DNA from: Flavobacteriales bacterium
GTDB taxonomy: Bacteria > Bacteroidota > Bacteroidia > Flavobacteriales_F > PHOS-HE28
Reading direction: 5' to 3'
Length of the DNA: 6,707 nucleotides
Assembly: GCA_020635715.1 (NCBI GenBank)
Contig: JACJZG010000043.1
Coordinates: forward strand, 1-6,707
Shown here: positions 1 through 5,045 of the stretch, in pieces
Layout of the letters: each line of letters begins with the position of its first letter
How positions within the stretch are numbered: position 1 is the stretch's first letter
Position numbers and translations under genes: made by a program
The notes under the pieces: generated by a model
Told to the model about the DNA's origin: nothing
Database searches by the model: none
Seen by the model: the letters and a program-made list of their open reading frames with translations, nothing else

Positions 1-235
1 TGAGAAGCTCCCGGTGTGCATCGCCAAGACGCAGTACAGCTTCAGCGACGACCCTACCCGTCGTGCAGCGCCCGAGGGTTTCGAGATCACCGTGAAGGAC
101 ATCGAGATCGCGGCCGGAGCGGGCTTCGTGGTGCCCATGCTCGGCAGCATCATGCGCATGCCCGGCCTGCCCGAGACACCCGCCAGTGAGGGCATGAACA
201 TCGATGCCAATGGCGTGATCAGCGGGTTGAGCTGA
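1..235 (+). CDS. fhs: Formate-tetrahydrofolate ligase, C-terminal part (5' end outside window)
   Basis: The reading frame is already open at base 2 and ends at TGA 233-235, giving the last 77 residues of a protein that is usually about 555-560 residues long. Formate-tetrahydrofolate ligase is a cytoplasmic enzyme that uses ATP to join formate to tetrahydrofolate, giving 10-formyl-THF for one-carbon metabolism. The tail carries the family's conserved end: a lysine-threonine-glutamine-tyrosine-serine stretch (AKTQYSFSDDP), then PEGFEITV, then AGAGFVVP, then MPGLPETPA, and an ID..G.ISGL ending. The catalytic P-loop region lies upstream of the window and cannot be checked. The visible part has no frameshift or premature stop. 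A strong palindrome follows 22 bases after the stop. The family assignment rests on recalled consensus and is very likely correct. Confidence 0.96.
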   Translation, partial: EKLPVCIAKTQYSFSDDPTRRAAPEGFEITVKDIEIAAGAGFVVPMLGSIMRMPGLPETPASEGMNIDANGVISGLS

Positions 236-257
236 ACCATCCATCGTCCGAAAGCGA

Positions 258-283
258 GAAGGCCTCTCCGCGGAGAGGCCTTC
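258..283. terminator. Perfect 26-bp palindrome, probable bidirectional terminator
   Basis: The arms GAAGGCCTCTCCG (258-270) and CGGAGAGGCCTTC (271-283) are exact reverse complements with no spacer. In RNA the central bases would form the loop of a GC-rich hairpin. It sits between the stop of fhs and the stop of the facing sorting-domain remnant, so it could end transcription from both sides. There is no long T run on either side, only short T-containing flanks, so termination is inferred from position and stem strength. Confidence 0.7.
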
Positions 284-302
284 GATTCGACAGCGGGCGA
301 CT

Positions 303-575
303 TCATTCCCGGACCAGACGCTCTGCGAAGAGCAGTCCGGAACCATCGCGAAGATGCAGGAGATAAATTCCGGTCGACAGCTCATCGACCGGAATGCTCG
401 TATTGGTTGAACCTGCCGGGACCTGTGCAGCCAGCACCTTGCGTCCTGTGAGGTCCGTCAAGGTGAGCTGGGCATGCTCATCCAACGGCACCGCCCAGAA
501 CAGATCAGCCTGGGAACTCGCCGTGTGGCACTGCGCTCCGGAGCATGCAAGATCCAATCCGTACGGCGTTCGTGT
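303..575 (-). pseudogene. Orphan T9SS type A sorting-domain tail (gene remnant)
   Basis: The minus-strand frame is open from just after an in-frame TGA at 576-578 to the stop at 303-305. The only usable start is a TTG at 557, which would give 84 residues. The translation is almost entirely a type IX secretion sorting domain: a strand pair around LTLTDLTGRKVLAAQV, then IPVDELSTGIYLLHLRDG, then a short final strand ending ERLVRE. In intact genes this domain is the last 70-90 residues of a secreted protein; it is recognised in the periplasm and removed after export across the outer membrane. Here there is no signal peptide and no cargo domain, so the piece cannot enter the pathway on its own. 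It is best read as the 3' end of a lost cargo gene. The usual PNP motif before the domain is degraded (WAVPLDEH). A translated small protein is possible but less likely. Confidence 0.6.
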
Positions 576-656
576 TCAAGTCAAGCAGGTCGAAAAGTCC
601 CGCCCACCTCATAATGAGGCGACCTTGGCCGATGGTGCTTACGGGCCCTGCCTTAT

Positions 657-758
657 TCACACCGGGTTCCGGAAGGCGATCACCGCGAAGGCGACCAGCG
701 CTACGTATAAGCCGACCACCAACCAGTGGGAGGGGATGCGGCGCATGAGGGAGTCCAT
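657..758 (-). CDS. Possible 33-residue single-pass membrane peptide
   Basis: An ATG at 758 opens a 33-codon frame ending at TGA 657-659. The peptide begins MDSLMRRIPSHW and continues into one uninterrupted hydrophobic stretch at residues 12-29 (roughly LVVGLYVALVAFAVIAF), ending RNPV. The two arginines before the helix would place the N-terminus in the cytoplasm. The frame is open further upstream to 881, but the added residues are polar and unlike a coding extension. No family is recognised and no clear -33/-7 promoter was found upstream. The helix is the only support, so this may be a chance frame or a fragment of a lost membrane gene. Confidence 0.3.
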   Translation of the reverse strand: MDSLMRRIPSHWLVVGLYVALVAFAVIAFRNPV

Positions 759-867
759 GATCGTTCGTTTGTTCAATGGCAAGACGGACCCCCTATAGGT
801 CTGGTTGCCCTTGTCGTGACTTATTAACATGCTTTTCACATTGCCGGGCCTGTCGTGCTCAGGAAGC

Positions 868-881
868 ATGACGATCGTCAT
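868..881. promoter_or_regulatory. 14-bp perfect palindrome, possible operator
   Basis: ATGACGATCGTCAT is its own reverse complement. It abuts the putative -33 element of the coiled-coil gene downstream, a usual place for a dimeric repressor to bind. A perfect 14-bp palindrome is expected about 0.4 times by chance in a window of this length, so the sequence alone is weak evidence. Confidence 0.22.
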
Positions 882-911
882 TCGGATGCCGGGACATTCA
901 GCCTCTTTTTG
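881..911 (+). promoter_or_regulatory. Putative Bacteroidota -33/-7 promoter for the coiled-coil gene
   Basis: TTCG at 881-884 resembles the -33 element (consensus TTTG or TTG). TCTTTTTG at 904-911 resembles the -7 element (consensus TAnnTTTG, lacking only the A). The 19-base spacing fits the phylum's primary sigma factor. Transcription would start near 917, giving a leader of about 40 bases before the ATG at 957. Confidence 0.3.
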
Positions 912-956
912 CGAACTTCAACATCACGTCCATCCAACGCGAACCAACCCTGCACC

Positions 957-1355
957 ATGAGCACCGCGACCGCACCTGCCCGCGCCTACATCGGCGACCT
1001 TCATCATGATCAACGCGAATGGCTCAATGCCCTGTCCTTCTACAAGGAGGACATCAGCATCCTGGAACATCGCCTGGAGGACATCGTCCGCCGCAACAAC
1101 AAGCCCGAGGTCATGGCCGAGGTGGAGCATTTCCAGAACCAGTTCATCCGCGAGCGTGAGGTGATCGATGAATTGCGCCACGACATCAAGCAGGAGGAGA
1201 ACGTACTGGAGAAGGAGATGAAGGACCATCCGGTGGCCATCGAGCACCGCTACTTCAAGGACCACACCGAGCTACGCGACCGCTACCAGACCTTCGAGAA
1301 GCTCTACCGGGAACTCAAGCAGGAGTTCCAGCAGTGGCTGGTGAAGTGGATGTGA
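957..1355 (+). CDS. Cytoplasmic coiled-coil protein of unknown function (132 aa)
   Basis: The ATG at 957 is chosen because the protein-like sequence starts there (MSTATAPARAYIGDL). The open frame continues upstream to 855, but that part is not coding-like and contains the putative promoter. The product has no signal peptide and no membrane segment. From about residue 16 to the end it is highly charged and helical, with heptad-like spacing of hydrophobics: helix 1 at about 16-49 (QREWLNALSFYKEDISILEH), helix 2 at about 52-90 (rich in E, R and Q), and helix 3 at about 98-131, ending in the tryptophan-rich QQWLVKWM. No enzyme motif is visible. A three-helix bundle or a coiled-coil dimer is the likely fold. 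The family is not recognised with confidence. The stop codon lies 23 bases from the stop of the convergent cyclase gene, inside a shared inverted repeat. Confidence 0.85.
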   Translation: MSTATAPARAYIGDLHHDQREWLNALSFYKEDISILEHRLEDIVRRNNKPEVMAEVEHFQNQFIREREVIDELRHDIKQEENVLEKEMKDHPVAIEHRYFKDHTELRDRYQTFEKLYRELKQEFQQWLVKWM

Positions 1356-1381
1356 TCGACCCGTGCGGAGCGGGGTGATCA
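1353..1381. terminator. Inverted repeat joining two convergent stop codons
   Basis: TGATC (1353-1357) pairs with GATCA (1377-1381), and CCCG (1360-1363) pairs with CGGG (1371-1374), with one mismatch and one wobble between them and a 7-base loop. Each outer arm is formed by a stop codon: TGA 1353-1355 of the coiled-coil gene, and TGA (read on the minus strand) 1379-1381 of the cyclase gene. The 23-base gap between the genes is therefore almost wholly this hairpin, which could terminate both transcripts. No T tract is present. Confidence 0.4.
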
Positions 1382-4300
1382 GTGCTCCTTCAAGCCGGTC
1401 ACGAAATACATGTGCAGCTCCCCCTTGCCCTTCACCTTGATCGGGCCACGGGGGACCACGTTCACCAGGTCCATCACCTGGGCGTAGGTGGCGCCACTGA
1501 TGTTGAGCCGGCCCGCCTCACCGGCCGATTCCATGCGGCTGGCAAGGTTCACCGTATCGCCCCAGATGTCGTAGGCGAATTTCTTCCGGCCCACTACACC
1601 CGCCACCACCGGACCGCTGTGGATGCCTATGCGCACAGGCCATTCCGCCATGCCACGCTCCCGACGCTCCGCATTGCTGCGCTCCACCGCCGCGATCATG
1701 CCCAGGCCCATGAGCACCGCGTCGCGCGCATGGGTCGCCTTCGGTTCCGGGATGCCGGCCGCGCACATGTACGCATCGCCGATGGTCTTGATCTTCTCCA
1801 GGCCGAACTCATCGCACAACTCGTCGAAGAGGCGGAAGTAATGGTCCAGTTCGCGCACCAGGGTGTCGCTGTCCATCAAGCTGCTGAAGCCTGTGAAGCC
1901 CTTGAAGTCGCTGAAGAGGACCGTGCAACTCTCGTAGCGATGCGCTTCGGCACTACCCTTCAGCTTGAGCTCCTCGGCGGTGGAGGCCGGCAGGATGTTC
2001 AGCAGCAGGTCCTCGCTGCGTTCCTTCTCCTCCGCGAGCTGGCTCGTCCTGATCTTCACCATCCGCTCCAGCCGGTCCCTTTCCCGTCGTTGGTTGCGCT
2101 CGCGCAGGCGGATGAATCCGGCGAACCCGAGCAGCAGGGTGACCCCGCCGCCGGCCAGGAAGGAGGTGGTACGCCAGAACGGCGGAGCGATGGAGAAGCT
2201 GTAACGCACGGGCTGTTCGTTCCAGATGCCGCTGGCATTGCGCGCCATCACCTTGAAGGTGTATTCGCCCGGTGGGATGTTGCTGTAGGTGACGCGCTGG
2301 GTGGCCGTGATCGGTGACCAATCCGGATCGTAGCCTTCCAGGATCCAGCGGTAACGCACCTTTTCCGGGTAGGCCAGGGAGATGCCGGTGAAGGTGAAGG
2401 TGAGGTGGTTCTTGTTGTAAGGCAGTTCCAGGTCGTCCGGGAACCCATCGCGCCGCATTCCATCGCACCAAGGCGACCAATCCGGACGTTCGTAGAAGAG
2501 CTGCAGGTCGGTCAGATGGATGAGCGGTTCCTGGGTGTCCTCCACCACCTTGCGCGCATCGTAGCGCACCGCTCCCCGCACCGTGCCGAACCAGAGCGTG
2601 CTGTCCGCATCGAGCATCACCGCGTTGTGCATGCTCTGCACCCCGATGAAGCCGTCCTCCGGTCCGTAGGCGCGGATGCCGATCACCTGTTCCTGCAACA
2701 CGTCCAGTTCCACCTGATGGATGCCCTGCTGGGTGCCGAGCCAGAGGTTCTCGTAGGCATCGAGCACGATCGATCCCACGGCCACGCTTTGCAGCCCGGC
2801 AGCACGGTCGTAGGTGTCGACCCGCCCGGACCGCAGCCGCATCAATCCATGATCCTCCGTGCCCATCCACAGGTTGTCCTGCGAGTCACGGGCCAGCGCG
2901 TTGATGGTGATCCGTGGGACGGAGGGCTGGAGGGTGAGCGCATGCACCGCCGTCACGGGCGCTACGAACAAGCCCGAGTCGGTCGCGCACCAGACACTGT
3001 CCGCGCCTATAAGGACCGCCTGCACCGAACGGTTTGGAAGACTGGTCGCAGCCCCCTGCCGGGTGTGGTGCACAAGGCCTGTCGCCGTTGCGATCAACAG
3101 GCTCCCATCGGACATCCGCTGCAGGGCGTTCACACGCTGGGTGCCAAGGTCAGCGGTGGTCCAGAACGCCTCGGACCGACCGCTGCGCAAGCGGTGTACC
3201 CCGTGCATGGCGGTGCCTACGAGCAGGTAGCCTTCGGCATCCTCGGTCAGGCAGGTGATGAAGCCGCTGGGCAACCCGTCCTCCATTCCGTAGGTGGTGA
3301 TGGCCTGTCCATCGTATCGGGCGACCCCGCCGCCCTGCGTGCCGAGCCAGAGCAGGCCGTCCGGTGTGCGATGGATCGCGCTTACGATGCGCGAACCGAG
3401 TCCATCACGTTCGGTGAAGTAGATGAAGGCGTCGCTGGTGAACTTGCTGATCCCGCCGAAGCCCGTTCCGGCCCAGATGCCGCCACTGCGGTCGCGGTGC
3501 AGGCAACGCACCAGGTCGTGGCCCAGGCCGTTCGCTTCCCGGATGGTGCGCGATCTGGGCACCCCGTTCACCTGATCGATGTGTACGAGCCCACCCGGCG
3601 TGCCGAGCCAGAGATCGTGCGCACCACCGCGGGTGAGGCTGAGCACCACCGGATGTGGCAGCGCCAACGGTTGTAGTCCGGCCACACGCGCCTGCAACGG
3701 GACTTCCCGCAGGTCGGTGCCCAGTTCCAGATAGCCGTTGTTCGTGCCTACCAGGACACCAAGGCTGTCGGCATGGATGGACAGGATGCGGCGCCCGTCC
3801 AGCGGCACGTCCACGCGTGACCATCGCCCCACGGACCACCGGAACAGTCCGCTGTCCGTGCCTGCCAACAAGGCATCGCCGTGGGCAGCGAGCCCGTTGA
3901 TGCGGCGTGAAGGAAGTCCGGCACTTTGGTCGGTGGCGATGGCCGTGGTGGTGTCCACCTGCCACAGGCCGCTGCCGCGGCTTGCCAGCCAGATGGTCGA
4001 ACCAGGTCCGGGTAGCAGCGCGCGCACGGGGTGGCGGGGGAGCGCAGGCCTGGTATCCAGTGGCGTGAAGCGTCCCTTGCGCCAACAGGCCAGACTTCCG
4101 TCGCGGAAACCCGTCCACAGGACGACCTCTTCGCTGGAGTTGATGGCGGGGAGCAATGCGGTGGCCTCAGCGGCCGGGGCACCCTGCCGTTCATCGAAGG
4201 ACTCGAAATGTGAGCCCTGGCCCCGCGCCAGTCCGTGATCCGTGGCCACCCACAGGAAGCCTTCCTGGTCTTCGCAGATCGCGTTCACCGCTGCGCTGGG

Positions 4301-4405
4301 CAGCCCCTGTTCCAGGGAGAAGGTGCGCAGATCGTATTGTTGCGCGCCTGCCCGGCCGCCGGCTGTAAGCACGGCCAACAGGGACGCAGCAATGGCGGGG
4401 CGCAT
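1379..4405 (-). CDS. Reg_prop/Y_Y_Y periplasmic sensor fused to class III adenylyl cyclase
   Basis: This 1008-residue inner-membrane receptor is predicted to sense a periplasmic ligand and make cAMP from ATP in the cytoplasm. A signal peptide (residues 1-21, AGA before QQ) is followed by 14 blade motifs of the W-x-G-T type, near residues 52, 97, 139, 179, 217, 265, 310, 352, 394, 436, 471, 512, 554 and 604. The 42-residue spacing suits two seven-bladed propellers. A Y_Y_Y domain follows (about 663-744; GYDPDW, YSNIPPGEYTFKV), then one membrane helix (about 748-765), a charged coiled coil (768-800) and a linker LLLNILPAS. The cyclase domain (about 827-1003) has both metal aspartates (D833 in FSDFKGFT, D877 in IGDAYM), lysine K873 and aspartate D946 in AYDIWGD, which select adenine, N953 and R957 of NLASR, and the KGKGEL lysine. 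The K/D pair argues for adenylyl rather than guanylyl cyclase. A typical hybrid two-component sensor would have a histidine kinase here. The ATG at 4405 gives the best signal peptide. Confidence 0.95.
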   Translation of the reverse strand: MRPAIAASLLAVLTAGGRAGAQQYDLRTFSLEQGLPSAAVNAICEDQEGFLWVATDHGLARGQGSHFESFDERQGAPAAEATALLPAINSSEEVVLWTGFRDGSLACWRKGRFTPLDTRPALPRHPVRALLPGPGSTIWLASRGSGLWQVDTTTAIATDQSAGLPSRRINGLAAHGDALLAGTDSGLFRWSVGRWSRVDVPLDGRRILSIHADSLGVLVGTNNGYLELGTDLREVPLQARVAGLQPLALPHPVVLSLTRGGAHDLWLGTPGGLVHIDQVNGVPRSRTIREANGLGHDLVRCLHRDRSGGIWAGTGFGGISKFTSDAFIYFTERDGLGSRIVSAIHRTPDGLLWLGTQGGGVARYDGQAITTYGMEDGLPSGFITCLTEDAEGYLLVGTAMHGVHRLRSGRSEAFWTTADLGTQRVNALQRMSDGSLLIATATGLVHHTRQGAATSLPNRSVQAVLIGADSVWCATDSGLFVAPVTAVHALTLQPSVPRITINALARDSQDNLWMGTEDHGLMRLRSGRVDTYDRAAGLQSVAVGSIVLDAYENLWLGTQQGIHQVELDVLQEQVIGIRAYGPEDGFIGVQSMHNAVMLDADSTLWFGTVRGAVRYDARKVVEDTQEPLIHLTDLQLFYERPDWSPWCDGMRRDGFPDDLELPYNKNHLTFTFTGISLAYPEKVRYRWILEGYDPDWSPITATQRVTYSNIPPGEYTFKVMARNASGIWNEQPVRYSFSIAPPFWRTTSFLAGGGVTLLLGFAGFIRLRERNQRRERDRLERMVKIRTSQLAEEKERSEDLLLNILPASTAEELKLKGSAEAHRYESCTVLFSDFKGFTGFSSLMDSDTLVRELDHYFRLFDELCDEFGLEKIKTIGDAYMCAAGIPEPKATHARDAVLMGLGMIAAVERSNAERRERGMAEWPVRIGIHSGPVVAGVVGRKKFAYDIWGDTVNLASRMESAGEAGRLNISGATYAQVMDLVNVVPRGPIKVKGKGELHMYFVTGLKEH

Positions 4406-4410
4406 GGTTG

Positions 4411-4418
4411 GAAAGATA
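4411..4418 (-). promoter_or_regulatory. Isolated -7-like box before the cyclase start
   Basis: Read on the minus strand, TATCTTTC matches all but the last base of TAnnTTTG, and it ends only 5 bases before the cyclase ATG. If used, the mRNA would be nearly leaderless. No TTG-type -33 element is found at a suitable distance upstream, so this is a weak call. The true promoter may lie inside the divergent region toward 4510. Confidence 0.18.
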
Positions 4419-4451
4419 GCGCCGCCGCGCCAAGACCATGCCGATCAGCGC

Positions 4452-4482
4452 TTGGAAAAGGGGCATTCTGGCCTTACCTTCA
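4452..4482 (+). promoter_or_regulatory. Putative -33/-7 promoter for the small HTH gene
   Basis: TTG at 4452-4454 and TACCTTCA at 4475-4482 are separated by 20 bases, close to the Bacteroidota arrangement TTTG then TAnnTTTG. Transcription would begin near 4488, leaving a leader of about 23 bases before the ATG at 4511. No Shine-Dalgarno sequence is evident, which is common in this phylum. Confidence 0.4.
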
Positions 4483-4510
4483 ATGCCTCACGAACCAAAT
4501 CCCGCCCAAC

Positions 4511-4765
4511 ATGAACATCACCTTCAACGAGTTGCGGAAGATCAAGGACAACCTTCCCGATGGCAGCATCCATCGCATCGCCCGGGAGTTGGACCTGAAC
4601 GTGGAGACGGTGTGGAATTATTTCGGTGGCTATGGCCACAGCAATGGCAGGCCCATGGGCGTGCACTTGGAGAACGGACCCGATGGTGGTATCGTGGCCT
4701 TGGACGATACGCGGATCCTCGACCGGGCCCAACAGATCCTGGCCGAGCAGCTCGCGCACGCCTAG
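4511..4765 (+). CDS. Small helix-turn-helix DNA-binding protein (84 aa)
   Basis: The ATG at 4511 opens an 84-codon frame ending at TAG 4763-4765. A longer upstream frame exists, but it overlaps the cyclase gene and is not protein-like. The N-terminal half is a compact helical DNA-binding unit: helix FNELRKIKDNL (5-15), helix SIHRIARELDL (19-29), a turn at N30, and a recognition-like helix VETVWNYFGG (31-40). The wording 'IARELDLNVETVWNYF' is typical of helix-turn-helix proteins that read a short operator. The second half (GVHLENGPDGG, then IVALDDTRILDRAQQILAEQ) looks like a short strand pair plus a C-terminal helix, perhaps for dimer formation. I recall similar short unnamed proteins in Bacteroidota, but no target is known. 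It diverges from the cyclase gene across 105 bases, so it may regulate that shared region or be independent. It has its own putative promoter and terminator. Confidence 0.85.
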   Translation: MNITFNELRKIKDNLPDGSIHRIARELDLNVETVWNYFGGYGHSNGRPMGVHLENGPDGGIVALDDTRILDRAQQILAEQLAHA

Positions 4766-4814
4766 CCGACAAGCATCCATTGGTTCCCTACGCTGCGCGG
4801 CGGCAGCTGAAGTG

Positions 4815-4846
4815 AGCGGTCCAAGAGTTTGGGCCGCTTTCTTTTT
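4815..4846 (+). terminator. Rho-independent terminator of the small HTH gene
   Basis: The arm AGCGGTCCAA (4815-4824) pairs with TTGGGCCGCT (4829-4838), ten base pairs including one wobble, around the loop GAGT. The T-rich tail TTCTTTTT follows at 4839-4846. It lies 49 bases after the stop codon. This is the most typical terminator in the window. Confidence 0.88.
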
Positions 4847-4942
4847 GGCGTTGATCCGCCTGACCTTCGGCTCCGAGTAACGGCAGTAAGCACCTCGTGA
4901 GCAACAATGCTACCTGACGATGCGCTCATTCAGATGCATCGA

Positions 4943-5011
4943 TCACCTCTCCACGAGCACCTTTACGGTCTGCATCACGATATAGTCCTCCACGGAATAT
5001 CAACGGATACC
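4943..5011 (-). pseudogene. Decayed T9SS sorting-domain tail downstream of the intact T9SS gene
   Basis: On the minus strand the codons ending at TGA 4943-4945 read EDYIVMQTVKVLVER, which matches the last two strands of a type IX sorting domain (compare the common pattern G-x-Y-x-V then K-V-L-V-E-R). The same frame is closed by TGA at 5000-5002. In the neighbouring frame, overlapping the same bases, the sequence reads RFKVSVDIP, a plausible preceding strand. A one-base frameshift near 4990-5000 would join the two. The piece starts about 35 bases after the stop of the intact gene and has no start codon, signal peptide or cargo, so it is the worn 3' end of an older cargo gene. The tail is short, so confidence is moderate. 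Confidence 0.55.
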
Positions 5012-5045
5012 TTGAAACGGCTACTTGTGGAGGTTGCGTTCCTCA

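Larger units (their letters stand above)
558..956. other. Gene-poor stretch between fhs side and coiled-coil gene
   Basis: Apart from the possible membrane peptide (657-758) and a putative promoter with a palindrome (868-911), nothing recognisable is seen here. The part between 576 and 656 has no convincing frame on either strand. It may be decayed coding sequence belonging to the lost T9SS cargo gene whose tail lies at 303-575. Confidence 0.4.

Noticed and set aside
855..956. Upstream extension of the coiled-coil gene
   Set aside because: The extra 34 residues are low in helix pattern and cover the putative promoter. The ATG at 957 begins the conserved-looking sequence.
1953..2870. Minus-strand open frame of 305 codons inside the cyclase gene in another frame
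   Set aside because: It is a frame-shifted shadow rich in R, A, G and H, lying within a well-supported coding region.
2405..3676. Long plus-strand open frame (423 codons) opposite the cyclase gene, and a similar one at 1382-2317
   Set aside because: Both are antisense shadows caused by high GC at third positions. Their translations are rich in H, R, A and P without domain patterns, while the minus strand shows clear propeller and cyclase motifs.
1379..4405. The 14 regular blade motifs considered as a DNA-level tandem repeat
   Set aside because: The periodicity is at the protein level and the DNA between blades has diverged. It is the ordinary propeller fold, not a repeat array.
4235..4510. 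Upstream extension of the small HTH gene
   Set aside because: It would overlap the start of the cyclase gene and has no protein-like pattern. The ATG at 4511 fits the promoter spacing.
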